A stretch of DNA of 64,000 nt, taken from Dipteris shenzhenensis (lineage: Eukaryota; Polypodiophyta; Polypodiopsida; Gleicheniales). Under the pieces are notes generated by a model. It did no database searches. It was not told the DNA's origin and saw only the letters and a program-made list of their open reading frames with translations. Shown one piece after another: positions 1 through 11,049 of this stretch. Location of the stretch: NCBI GenBank assembly GCA_047967505.1, contig CM106539.1; one strand, given 5' to 3'. Numbering within the stretch: position 1 is the stretch's first letter; each line of letters starts with the position of its first letter. The position numbers and the translations under genes were made by a program.

Positions 1-879
1 TCAACTCCATGACTCTAGCAGTTGCCTCCCAACGTCTCGTCACACAAAAACACGCTGCTCTAAACCCCACACCATTCTCCAGCTTGTTTGCACCAGCGAC
101 CTACTTGCAACACCGGTGGTGTTCCACAAGTCTCCAGCCCTCTACAACCGAGGAGCAGCTATTTTGGCAGGGGCCAGAGGCACACAAAGCTGTGAAGCTT
201 GTGGAGTAAACAAACAACCAGCAACCTGTGAGCATGCGCCTCTACACCCAAAATGACCTTTGCTCGGTTTGAGAAGGCATAGATGGTTGGTGCAGCGCTG
301 TTACTATCCCGGCATCCGCATCAAGGAAACTGAGATGGACACAGTGATAGAATCTCTCACCATGCTACACTGCTCCTGTCACCATCGCCATAGGAAAGCT
401 CATTGCAAGCTCATCCTAGCTTTCTGCCACATGGCAGATAAGCCAAGGCTAGGTCAACATGACCTTGGGTTAGGCCTATGGTATATTTTTGGACACATGT
501 CAGGATTAAATTTACCATGGTTAAGTTTCTTTAGGTTTGGTTAAGTCAAGTTGCTACCACGTGGCATAGTGCCACCTAAGCACACAATACCTTGCTAAGC
601 ACTGGTTTGTAAGAAGCATGTGACTCCCTGAGCCACCTCATCATGCTCTTTCTTCATAAAAACTTCGACAAGCCATAACTTTCAATCTAAAAAGAATTTG
701 CATGTGCTCCAAAAAGGAAAGGTGATTGCCTTTTCAAGCTCTACATGCTGTCAAGTCATTTTTTTTGTATGCAATTAGACACTTCCAAATAATACACAAA
801 TGAGGTATCTCTTGATGCATCAAAAGCTTTTGAAGACTATAAAAGAAGACATACCCCCACTACACAAAATGATGCTTAG
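1..879. other. No recognised gene; DNA upstream of a copia gag relic
   Basis: Two short open frames (9-209 and 260-544, plus strand) show no family motif and no codon-like bias, so I do not call them genes. The last roughly 100 bases stay in frame with the downstream gag relic up to a TAG at 877-879. Part of this stretch may therefore be the decayed 5' end of that gag. No primer binding site or 5' LTR is visible. Confidence 0.5.
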
Positions 880-1540
880 AAGGAAAAAGACGAAGCAGCA
901 CTATCACTCATTGGTTTGCACTTGGGTCCAAACATAATTCATCATATAGACTCCAAGGATCATGCCAAACATGCATGGGATGAGTTGAACACAGTGCTTG
1001 GTGCAAAAGCCAAAAACCAAGGAATTCATCTTAAGATTCAATTGTATGGTTTGCACATGAGCTTCAATGAATCCATGGCACAATTTGTCAACAAAATCAA
1101 AAGCATTATGACCCAACTAGAAGGCGTAAATGCAAAAGTAGGGGAAAAAGATGCACTTGCAATTCTCCTTAAAAGCATGCTTACAGAGTATAGCTCACTG
1201 ACAACCACTTTGAAGAATCTCCCAGATCCAAAGTTTGAGGAATGTGTATCCTCTCTTCTTGAAAAAGAAAGAGAGTTGAAGGCATTGACATCGACATCTA
1301 CATCAACACCCAGCAACAATATCGGAAGAGCAAGCATTGTTCAGTAAAACATCAACAAAGTGTTACCATTGCAGAAGGATGGGTCACCATCAAAGTGACT
1401 ATAGACTAAAGAACAAACCAAAGTGTCACCATTGCAAGAAACTAGGATACAAGGAAGAAGATTACACATTGAAGAACCAGCAGGGAAACTACGTGGAGTC
1501 ATCATCAAGCCATGAGCAGATTGACAAGAACATGTATTGA
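880..1540 (+). pseudogene. Ty1-copia gag relic (UBN2-like domain plus decayed zinc knuckles)
   Basis: The frame at 880-1347 encodes a copia-type Gag (UBN2-like) region: an ALSLIGLHLGPNI-like start, then AWDELNTVLGAK, LKNLPDPKFEE and ELKAL. The same frame continues upstream across a TAG at 877-879, where relatives have Trp (DAW-KEKD), so a TGG-to-TAG change probably broke it. At about 1337-1347 the reading shifts frame into a stretch with two knuckle-like motifs, CYHCRRMGHHQSDY and CHHCKKLGYKEEDY. Each keeps the CxxC pair but has lost its final Cys, and the second has Tyr for His. Gag would coat element RNA in virus-like particles. No protease, integrase or RT follows; an LTR begins about 150 bases downstream. 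The element is therefore gag-only or internally deleted. Confidence 0.8.
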
Positions 1541-1682
1541 GAAGCAAAAGCCTTGCCACTTTCTGCCCACACATTTGTAAATCCAACCTGACCACCTAAG
1601 AGTAGCCATGTAAGCACCCAAGGGAGGATTTGATCCTGTAAGTCACATCTGGCCACCTTGCAGTAGCCAATAGATCATGGCA

Positions 1683-2002
1683 CCAAGGGGACGTGTTGAG
1701 ATATGGTGCCATTTGCACATAGTAGAGGCTAAGGTATGGTATAGGAATGTATTAAAGTAGCCACCCTAGGATGTGGACTACATGATTTGAGGATGCGGAT
1801 CGAGGACATCCACGAGGAGAGATGTGGATCAGAGGATCCCATAGGTGTTGACTATTCAAAGGGATCTCTCTATATAAGAAGCCTATTATGCATGTTGGAA
1901 TATATTGAAAAGCCATCTCCTTTCAAATTAATGCAACTTTTTCATGTGTTACCCAAATATCAAGGTGTAAAGACATATTTGAAGCTCTGCTAGTGTAGAA
2001 CA
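1683..2002 (+). repeat. Probable 3' polypurine tract and LTR of the gag-only copia relic
   Basis: A purine-rich run (CAAGGGGACG) at 1683-1693 is followed by TGTTGAGATATGGTGCC at 1694, a typical copia LTR start. A TATA-like CTATATAAG lies at about 1869-1877. The end near 2002 (GAACACA) is a guess, because no second copy is present to align. The position just after the gag relic supports a 3' LTR. Confidence 0.5.
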
Positions 2003-4150
2003 CAATCTTGTTAATTTGAATAATTTCTACTTATGGAATATTGTTAAATTCATCTCATACTCAAGATTTTGATAGGTTTTCTTACTAAAGGGAGTTGGCG
2101 CTCCAAGTGTTGCCTATAGCTTGTGTCTTCTCTCTCATGGATTTCCTTGTTTGGTTTTATCCTCCTTAGCATGTTCACTAATCTTGTTGCCCTAGTCCAT
2201 TTGTGTATCTTATCTTGTATTTTATCAGCCTTATGATCTCTAGACCACATTCTAATTAATATATTTCCCACGCTTGCTTTCATTTTCTATGATTGTTTAT
2301 TTGCTTTTTTTGGCCATTTTCTATGATTGTTTATTTGTCTCCCCCCAAAAAAGAAGCCAAGTATGATTGGATGTACCAAATATGTGAGAAAACATTGTAT
2401 ATACATCAATCAAGTAATGGTCATGATCCAGTAGCAAAAATAATACTTCATGATCCAACCATAGGGCACATGATCCAAGGTACTGATAATATTTGCAAGC
2501 AGTTAGAAAGCACTATAGCTAGGCAAGACATGATGTAAGTCACATAGATAAATATAATACGATTATTGTCCAATTGAATAATTACATGGTCTTGTACTAT
2601 ATTCATGATCCAATAGAGCAAAACAATTGTACATGATCCAGTAGCCAAAAACTACACCTCATGAAACAACAACAAGGTACATGACCAAGGTTTCAAGTAG
2701 TATTTGCAGTCCTTGAACAATTTCATAGATAACAGCTTGTAAATTATGTCCTCTGCCTTGGTCTAATAAACATGCCATGTGCCCCATAAGCAATCAGCTC
2801 CATAATTGGGGCTGTCACCCATCTAGGCTGCACAACATACTTTTCTGCAACTAGCACGCTATCTATATCTTCCCAAGCACCAAAGTAGTCTTCAGATGCA
2901 AACTGTTTTGGCGATCCCATGAGTTCAACCATCGCCATAACTAGGTTCCTACATGCTTAACCAGAAAATTGTGCTGCCAATGCTTAGGGACTAAATCTAA
3001 CTTTGGGAGTACACAAAATGCCCTTATGGATTTCCAATACACTTGTAGAAGATGTCATCTAGAAGCACGATGCTCCACACATCAAAGAAAGGGTATTGCT
3101 CCTAGAAATACCACAGGTTCTTGAAAAAAATTGGTTTCCCATCAAAAATGGTGAAATGTGCCCTATCACAATATTCTTGATCCAAAAATCTTTAGATAAC
3201 ATTCTCCAGGCCAGGAAAACACAACTTAAAGCACTGCAACAGGTTGTGACTCCATTGGGAACTCTATATATAAATTTCAAACCATCGAGCAGCCCAACAC
3301 AAAAAAGTCTGTGCGTCCTCTGGCACCAAAAATGTCAAGTCACCATCAGGCCCTCCATGTAAGTCTCATACTTGCCATGCGTGAAGATGCCATCAGGGCC
3401 ATAATAGTTACTTTTCATGGTTGTGATGATAAATCAGCACACCATTCATGTCTATCACAAGTGCACGTCATTCTGTATTCTTGCTCTCTTGGATCATGTA
3501 ATAGTCAGGTCCTAGGGGAGAAAACAAAATCCTACTCTCTATGTTCATGAGGGGTATTGCGATATTGCTGGTATGGTGAATGATCCCTAGCTTTGTAGCA
3601 TATCTTTTTAGTGCTCTCGTGCTGACCTAGATGCAAATTACATGCTAGCTTTGCACTCATCTTAGGCCGGAGTTTGAAAGGACATTTTGTATACACAACC
3701 AATGCAAATATTTGATCACCTATACAAACCACACCATGATCGAGCTTCACCTCTCTCTATCTCTCGCTCTCTCATTAAGTTAACACATGTTTACACACGG
3801 GTGCAAATATCTACAACTCCTAATTTTTGAACTGTAATTTTCCTAACATACAATTCCCTACCCAGCTTTTAAGTTAAGTTCTTTGAGGGGAGTGATGAGG
3901 TAAGCAATCACAAACCTCAATGCTTGACAGTATAAGATAAATGTATGACAATCAAATTATTTTAAGGTTTATGAACTCTATTTAGATGGAGAGCATGCGT
4001 AATAACTGGAAGACATTTAGACTACAATAAGAGACATCACTATACCAATGACTTGATTAAGATGGCATTTCATTACATGGGGCAAACCCAAATTCCAAAT
4101 CTAAAAATTATAATCTCTTGCACGCCCATGGGCGGTGCATACTTGCTTTC
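2003..4150. other. No recognised gene; mixed degenerate sequence
   Basis: Short minus-strand frames at 2744-2938 (containing DYFGAWEDIDSVLV) and 3059-3280 look somewhat protein-like, and may be remains of one decayed minus-strand gene. I cannot assign a family. A short imperfect CT run lies at about 3751-3775. The rest shows no gene, RNA gene or clear repeat. Confidence 0.4.
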
Positions 4151-4288
4151 AAGTTAGCTACAGGACTTGCATCCTTCTCAGGAACCTTCTCAGCATTACT
4201 TGGTGTTTTAGGTCCTTTTTGCCCTGGTAGTAGGCATCTATACAGTTGATGGACTGTTCTCAACTGCATTGTTTTGCGTGGTCTTGCG

Positions 4289-4760
4289 CTATGTCAGTAC
4301 CTTTATCCATTGTTCTACAGTCAACCCATCTAGACTGGTCTCTTGGTTGGGAGTAGCATCTGCTATAGTTGTGGCTACATCTATGAGATCATCCAAACCT
4401 GCCTGTGCAAGTACATCACCCATCTGTGTGTCTGTTCCATCTTCTAAGTTAACCACTTTTACAAGACTCTGCATAGACCTTGGGCTACCCAATAAAGGTG
4501 TTATCTCATCATCAATAAATGTACAATTAGGTTCTCTTTGAACCTTTTTTGATGACCTCACCTGTTCATTATCAAAAACAACTTTCCAAAAAGGAGAATG
4601 GGGCTCAAACCCTGGGCTGAGGCCAAGAATCTTCTCATGGGACATACTACCTAAGAAAGGTGCAGGCTCACTAGTAAACGCATGTGTAGGTCCAAGTACT
4701 CTGGGCTTTTCTGATGATCCTGCCTATGAATTATCAACAAAGATTGCATCCATAGAACAT
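4289..4760 (-). pseudogene. Unknown minus-strand open frame, probably decayed
   Basis: The frame at 4645-4289 encodes 118 residues with balanced composition, ending in LDGLTVEQWIKVLT. The same frame continues upstream to about 4760 across one stop (FVDNS-stop-AGSSEKPRVLG). A weak internal similarity between FVDNSxAGSSEKPRV and VFDNEQVRSSKKVQR suggests two diverged copies of a short motif. No catalytic motif, membrane segment or signal peptide is visible. It may be an accessory reading frame of a DNA transposon or LTR element, but I do not recognise it. It lies just outside the AAAGCA repeat array. Confidence 0.35.
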
Positions 4761-4849
4761 GCCAAATTGCAAATGACGATTTTGTCCTGGTGGAAAAAAC
4801 ACATGCAAACTAATGTAGGAACACATTTAGTAATCATGTAGTCATGCAC

Positions 4850-6760
4850 AGACAATGCAGAAACAAAGCACTACCAAAAAATATACAAAACACTCCCTAA
4901 AAGCCATTACAAAGCACATGATGCACTTGCAAAGCACATGCAAAAAAGTCCAAAAGTAGAAAGCATTGGTCAAGCAGTCTTAAAGAACATGTAAAGCACT
5001 CCATGGATAGGAATCAATGCTAAAGCACTGCCAACTAGTCAAAAAAGCATTGACAAAATCAAGCTTTTTGAAGGAAAGCAAACAAAAATCTAAACCGAGT
5101 GCTTAAGCATTGCTAAAACAATCACACAAAAGCACTGACAAAATCAAGCTATCACAAAGCTGTGTCAAAGCATTTTCAAAGTAGTGACTATTTACATGGA
5201 AGATAGTTTTAAAAACGAAAGTAGTGGTAAAGCAGTCCCAGGGCACTACTAAGCATTGACAAACACACATACAAAGAAATGCTAAAGCAGTGAGACCCAC
5301 GAAGTACATGCAGAGTACTTTGCATATTCCATGTAAAGCAGTCTACAAATGCAAAGCAGTAAACGAGCAGTTAAAAAGTAGTGCCAAGCACTACCAAACC
5401 AGTATCAAAGCACTATTAAACCAGTGAACAATCAGTTAGAAAGTATTGCCAAAGCACTACCAAACTAGTCACAAGCAATGCTAAAGCATTGCAAAAGCTC
5501 TCACAAAAGCAAGCACTCACACTAAAAGCAATGATTGTTTACATGGAAAGTAGTTTTAAAAGAGAAAGTAGTGGGAAATCAATCACAAAGCATTGCTAAG
5601 CATTGATAAGCACACATACAAAGCAGTGCTAAAGTAGTGAGACGCACAAAGCACATGTAGAGTACTTTGTATATTCCATGTAAAGTAGTCTATAAATGCA
5701 AAGCAGTGAACAAGCAGTCAGAAAGCAGTGCCAAAGCACTACCAAACCACTCACAACTAGTGCTAAAGCACTGCAAAAAGCAAGCAATGCCAAAGCATAT
5801 TGAAAGCAATGACTATTTACATGGAAATTAGTTTTAAAAGAGAAATCAGTGGTAAAGCAGTCACAAAGCACTACTAAGCATTGACAAGCACACATACAAA
5901 GCACTGCTAAAGCAGTGAGACCCACAAAGCACATGTAGAGTACTTTGTATATTCCATGTAAAGCAGTCTACAAATGCAAAGGAGTAAACAAGCAGTCAAA
6001 AAACCATGCCAAAGCACTACCAAACCACTCACAAACAATGCAAAAGCAAGAAGTCTCACAAAGCAGGGAAAGCAGTTTTAAAAGAGAAAGCAGTTGTAAA
6101 GCACTCAAAAGCATAGACAAGCATACATACAAAGCAGTGCTAAAGCAATGAGACCCACAAAGCACATGTAAAGTACTTTGCATATTCCATGTAAAGCAGT
6201 CTACCGAACCACTCACAAGCAGTGCTAAAGCACTGCAAAAGCACTCAAAAAAGCAAGCAGTCATCACAAAGCGGCACCAAAGAATACTGAAAGCAAGGAC
6301 TATTTACATGGAAAGCAATTTTAAAAGAGAAAGCAGTTGTAAAGCAGCCACAAAGCACTGCTAAGCATTGACAAGCACACATACAAAGCAGTGCTAAAGC
6401 AGTGAGACCCACAGAGCACATGTAGAGTACTTTGCATATTCCATGTAAAGAAGCCTACAAATGCAAAGTAGTGAACAAGAAGTCAGAAAGCAATGCCAAA
6501 GCACTACCAAACCACTCACAAGCAGTGCTAAAGCATTGCAAAAGCACTCACAAAAGCAAGCAGTCACAAAGCAGTGCCAAAGCATACTGAAAGCAATGAC
6601 TATTTACATGGAAAGTAGTTTTAAAAGAGAAAGCAGTTGTAAAGCAGTCACAAAGCATTGGTAAAGCATTGTCAAACCACTGAAAATCACATGCAAAGCA
6701 TCATAGAAATAGAAAAATGGAAAGCAGTGGGTAACCGGTCACAAAGCAGATATGCAATAC
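4850..6760. repeat. Complex tandem array built on AAAGCA/AAAGCAGTG with higher-order units
   Basis: The array is saturated with the short core AAAGCA(G/C)T(G). A higher-order unit is marked by GAGACCCAC followed by TACTTTGCATATTCCATG, at about 5292, 5639, 5917, 6150 and 6404. Unit lengths are therefore unequal, about 347, 278, 233 and 254 bases. Each unit also carries TATTTACATGGAAA, the inverse of ATTCCATGTAAA, so single strands could form hairpins. Open frames in both directions here are by-products of the repeat. Confidence 0.85.
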
Positions 6761-7075
6761 ATAAAAACCAAATAAAACAGGGAGTGAGGCATACCAATTG
6801 ATGAGCCTAAAACCATTGATTTCACTCCTATGGGAAAAATTTCCAAGCAACCAACCACCCTACAATGTGTGTCTTCCGAACACAGATTTGCAAAAAAAAA
6901 ACTGGTGGTAAGGATGGCCACACGCAAGCACACACACCACAACAAATTATTTTCTGTCAATAGTAAAGCCACATCCACCACAGGGCTATGCAATCGTAAT
7001 ATACGTTGAACGCTCATCTTCTGTACTGGCAATTGTTGGTGGGTATGGGAAAATACAAAGAGGCTGGTTGGACTG

Positions 7076-7078
<3 letters not shown>

Positions 7079-7172
<94 letters not shown>
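7079..7172. repeat. Compound microsatellite (CT)n(AC)n
   Basis: An uninterrupted CT run at 7079-7128 passes directly into an AC run ending at 7172. It lies about 20 bases before the first readable codons of the copia integrase relic, so it marks the 5' edge of that truncated element. Confidence 0.95.
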
Positions 7173-7174
<2 letters not shown>

Positions 7175-7189
7175 TCATGAAATAAATTT

Positions 7190-8190
7190 TACTTGCTTAA
7201 TTGGCTTCTGACCAAACCGATTCAGGGTATGACACCTTATGAAGCATTCATTGGACACAAGCCATGCATTGGGCATTTTCGCATATTTGGTTGCATAACA
7301 TATGCCCACATACATGATGACCATCGTAGAAAATTGGATGCGAAGTCACGTAAATGCATCATGGTTGGCTACAGTGAAGAAAGCAAAGCATACAAGTTGT
7401 ATGATCCCATCAACCGAAAGGTCAATATCTCTAGAGATGTAATCTTTGATGAGGAATCAGAATGGAAAACCTCAAACACACAGGATATAGACAAACATAT
7501 TCCTCAGTCATCTACAAAAAAGGTTGATGAAGAAGAGCAAGAATTTCCAAAAGCACCCCAAGAAGAACCACAATAACTCAGACGGTCTACTAGGGAAAGT
7601 AGACCACCAGCCAGATTGACATATGCTCAGAAAGGCAAAGCAATTCAGGTTGAAGCCACCAACTATGATCTTATGACTACCATCATGGCTACAAAAGAGC
7701 TAGTGTACTTTGAAGACGTAGTTGACAAGCCAGAATGGGAAACTGCTATGCATGAAGAAATGGAAGCTTTGTAGAAGAATAACACTTGGGAATTATGCAA
7801 CCTTCCACCAAGAAAAAAGGCCATAACAAACAAATGGGTATACAAAGTGAAGTACAATCCAAATGGAAATATTGAAAGATACAAAGCCAAACTAGTTGCA
7901 AAAGGATTTGCACAGCAATACGGTTAAGATTATGATGAGACTTATGCTCCAGTAGGCAAAGATGGATTCCATACGGTTCTTGATATCACTAGCAACACTC
8001 AGCAGAGTAGCAGATGGAATGTGTACCAGCTCGATGTCAAGAATTTTTTTCTCAATGGTTATCTAGACGAGGAAGTCTACATGCAACAATCAACAGGTTC
8101 TGTTTAACTAGGAAAGGAGAATCAGGTTTGCCATCTCAAGAAAAGTCTTACAGCTTAAAGCAAGCACCCAGAAGTTCATTAGGGGAGAAA
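7190..8190 (+). pseudogene. Ty1-copia relic: integrase C-terminus and reverse transcriptase
   Basis: The first part (7193-7573) encodes the end of a copia integrase: MTPYEAFIGHKP, FGCITYAHI and KCIMVGYSEESKAYKLYDP. The same frame then runs into the reverse transcriptase through stops at 7574, about 7771 and about 7925. It contains EWETAMHEEMEAL, NTWELCNLPP, NKWVYKVKYNPNGNIERYKA, LVAKGFAQQYG and YQLDVKNFFLNGYLDEEVYM. A frameshift near 8130 is needed to reach SLKQAPRSS. The relic stops before the catalytic YVDD region. Upstream parts (gag, protease, integrase core) are absent and replaced by the microsatellite ending at 7172. Identity is clear; activity is excluded. Confidence 0.93.
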
Positions 8191-8632
8191 TGGGGTCTCA
8201 AAAGGGCCTCCAATTAGTATTTCCTAATTTCAAGGGATTAGAGAGGGATTTGAGGTGTACCAATGAGAGTGCTAGAAGATGTGGGGCAATGGTATGTTGA
8301 GGTGGAGGGTGGGCACCTACAGAAAGCCCCTATTGGTTTCTCCCTTTACACTAGGGACCACCCAAACCATCCCCCCCCCCCCTAACCCATGTTTGACCCT
8401 CCTCCCAAGTGCACCTACCCCACATGAGCCCAAATCTGTGCCTTCAATGACATGGTAGGTCCCTTGTGGCAAATTTTTCTTCCCCCCTCCCTCTTTCTAT
8501 GGCCTCTGATCCCCACTGTTCTGGTCTAGCCTACCATTCCCTCCATTTTTGAAATGTGAGGCTGCCCTCCCTTGCATTTGCCCTCTTCCCTCTCTTTCTC
8601 TGCTCCCTCTTGCTCTGGCTTGCTTGCTACAA

Positions 8633-8634
<2 letters not shown>
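8191..8634. other. No gene; C-rich spacer
   Basis: Low-complexity DNA follows the RT relic, with a poly-C run near 8370-8382 and pyrimidine-rich stretches. No motif or open frame of interest is seen. Confidence 0.6.
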
Positions 8635-8702
<68 letters not shown>

Positions 8703-8716
8703 GTTCCTCCCCCCCG

Positions 8717-8796
<80 letters not shown>

Positions 8797-8800
8797 TCTC
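8635..8800. repeat. Two long (CT)n microsatellites split by a C-rich spacer
   Basis: CT runs cover about 8635-8694 and 8721-8792, separated by TTCC and a C-rich segment. Open frames of 100-170 residues across this tract on both strands are Ser-Leu or Arg-Glu dipeptide artefacts. Confidence 0.95.
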
Positions 8801-10825
8801 CTGTGCCTCTGTTGGTGCTGCTCTGTCCCTCTCCTTCTCCCTCTTTTGTGCCTCTGCAGGAGCTGCATTGCCCTGTGGTGTAGGAGTCCCATTCTCGTTG
8901 TTGCAACCTCTGTAAGCATGGTAAGCAGCAAGGCTACAAGATCATGCAATGCTGTGAACTCTTGTGTCTTCCACAACACTAGAAATGCATTGGATGAGTG
9001 GATCCCTTGCACCTATAGCTTGAATGACTAGATAGTGATGAAAGGATTGGATAAAGGTCCACATGAGCTTCCCAAGAGCAAGAGAGGTGATATCTTGCAT
9101 GAGTGGATGGGGCGCATCTTGAAGTTAAACAGTATTAGAAGAAGCCTATCTAAGGAGGTTGCATAAATGGAGGAAGGTACTCTGCAATTATATTGCCCCA
9201 CTTTGCTGCTATTTTTTTGGTTCAGTTTGACACTGATGCTTGGATGGCATTGAATTATGTATAAACTTATTATTTGCTACAAATTAAAGATAGGTTTAGT
9301 GCATGTTTATACCCTACGATTGGTGCAATCTTAACTGATGTTTTTGTAACCTACAATTTGTTTGCTATTATATCAACATTAAGGGTTATGAAAGGATCTT
9401 TCCAGGGTGAACAACAAAATGGCGACTTTTACACCACTTTCTTTTGTCATAGTAGTAGGTAAATTTTACTTTAAATAGTTGTATCTTTGCAATGTTTTCC
9501 TATTGCTAGCCTTCATGGAGCTGACTATAAGCCTTGAAACATGAAGGTCAAAAGTTTTTCAATGTTATGAGAATTTTAAAAGTTCATAAGTCATGCAAAC
9601 TTAAAACAGATGGATGTCATCTACTCCTATACAACAAAACATAAGGCTGATCTAGTAAATCTTTATAACTGGGTGAAAAAAAATATTAAATCCTTTCTTT
9701 ATCTGATTCATCCCACAAAGAAGAACGTGCTCCTATTGATATAGATGGCCAAAGGTGCCAGATATGGATTCAGCATGTTACCAATATCGATCTTCATTCA
9801 AGTCCTTTCTGTTATTTTTCAATTCTAGATTTGTGTTTAGTCTTAAGTCTAGTCTAAATTTGAGTAGATTTTGTACTAGGTTTGATTTTGTTATAGTACA
9901 ATTTGGTTCCAATCCAAATTCAAATTTGTCTAATTTGAATCCGGTCTTATTCGGATTCCAATCTACTCTACCTTACATCTGAGTCCGACTTATTCACAAA
10001 TCTATTCTAGGTGTGAATAGGTTGGACTAGTTTCACTTTTGTTATGATTTCAATCCAATCTGTTGACAATCTTGTCAATTCAGTGATAGTCTAGTCTGTC
10101 TCATTTTTTGTCTAGAGCTAGGTCATATCTACATGGAGTTTAGTTTTGTTACAATCTTGATCTTGTTTTGTCCACATGTAGGGCTAGCTTATTTTGGTTC
10201 CCATGTAGTAGCCTTGATCTAGCCTTATCTATTGCCACACCTAGTCTATATCCTTAATCCAAATCAGGCACGAGAGGTCACTACAGTCATTGCCTTATCT
10301 AGATCCACACATATTCTGTACCCTAATTGTTAGAGGCATGATCACAAGAGGTCGCTCTAGTCATTCTTCCCTTCTATTGACCACATGAAGATTCCATCAA
10401 CATGTCTCTGGTCTGTGGCTCAATCTCGATTCGGCTCCAAATTGATCTATTTGGATCCAAATCAAATCTATTCTTAATCCAAAACCACCACATTCAAGCC
10501 AGTTTCCTAAAGATCCAAGTTTGGTTTCAAAAGTAAATACTTTAGATATTATGGGTATGGCAGCTCTTGTTTGAATCGAGCACCCTCCAATCATGGACTT
10601 TTAGCATGGTGAGTTGAGGGCCTAGGTCCCACATGTTTGGGTCCCCGTATCTTCTCCACTTTCCAATTAGCTATGAAGCAGGGATTCCGTACTTGAGATG
10701 GCACCAAAAGCATAAGGTGGGCAGATAGAGTTCTCCATGAGTTGTATGGTGAGTATTAGTGCCTCACACCAAAGAAATTGACACTCTAAACAAAACAAAA
10801 CCTTTAGTTTTCACAATGTCATAAA
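8801..10825. other. No recognised gene; T-rich degenerate DNA
   Basis: No family motif is seen on either strand. The part at about 9800-10600 is rich in loosely repeated TCTAGTC/TCCAAAT/GATTC words and looks like old decayed sequence. It ends at the 5' LTR of the copia element. Confidence 0.5.
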
Positions 10826-11033
10826 TGTTATCACTTAGGCCTGGTATGTGCCTTGTAGGTCAGGTCAACTCATAGAGTTGAATTCACTAGTCAACCATAT
10901 GGTTGCCTTGGGGGCCATATAGGCCACCCCTTTGTATTTTCTCCTTATCCATTTGAGGAGTAGTACATTTTGCTCCATCTTGTTGTTTGCTTCCTACACT
11001 CCACTCATGTTCCATTGCTTCCTACACCCAACA
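10826..11033 (+). repeat. 5' LTR of the copia element
   Basis: It begins TGTTATCACTTAGG and ends CACCCAACA. It aligns along its length with 17821-18030, for example TATGTGCCTTGTAGGTCA, GGGGGCCATATAG and CTTGTTGTTTGCTTCC. The LTR is short, about 208 bases. Confidence 0.9.
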
Positions 11034-11034
11034 G

Positions 11035-11049
11035 TGGTATCAAAGCTCC
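11035..11049 (+). promoter_or_regulatory. Primer binding site, methionine tRNA type
   Basis: TGGTATCAAAGCTCC starts one base after the 5' LTR. It matches, apart from an A, the TGGTATCAGAGC core that many plant copia elements use to pair with the 3' end of initiator methionine tRNA, priming minus-strand DNA synthesis. Confidence 0.85.

Noticed and set aside
5629-6664. Open frames on both strands of the AAAGCA array
   Set aside because: They arise from the repeat and encode the same words in each unit. No start context or family is seen.
4850-6760. Possible CRISPR-like array
   Set aside because: Unit lengths are irregular, there are no unique spacers of constant size, and the surroundings are plant transposons.
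6739-7170. Minus-strand frame of 143 residues
   Set aside because: Its start is the Cys-Val and Arg-Glu translation of the (CT)n(AC)n tract. The rest lacks any motif.
8497-9031. Open frames of 100-170 residues on both strands
   Set aside because: They consist of Ser-Leu or Arg-Glu dipeptide runs from the CT microsatellite, with no conserved sequence.
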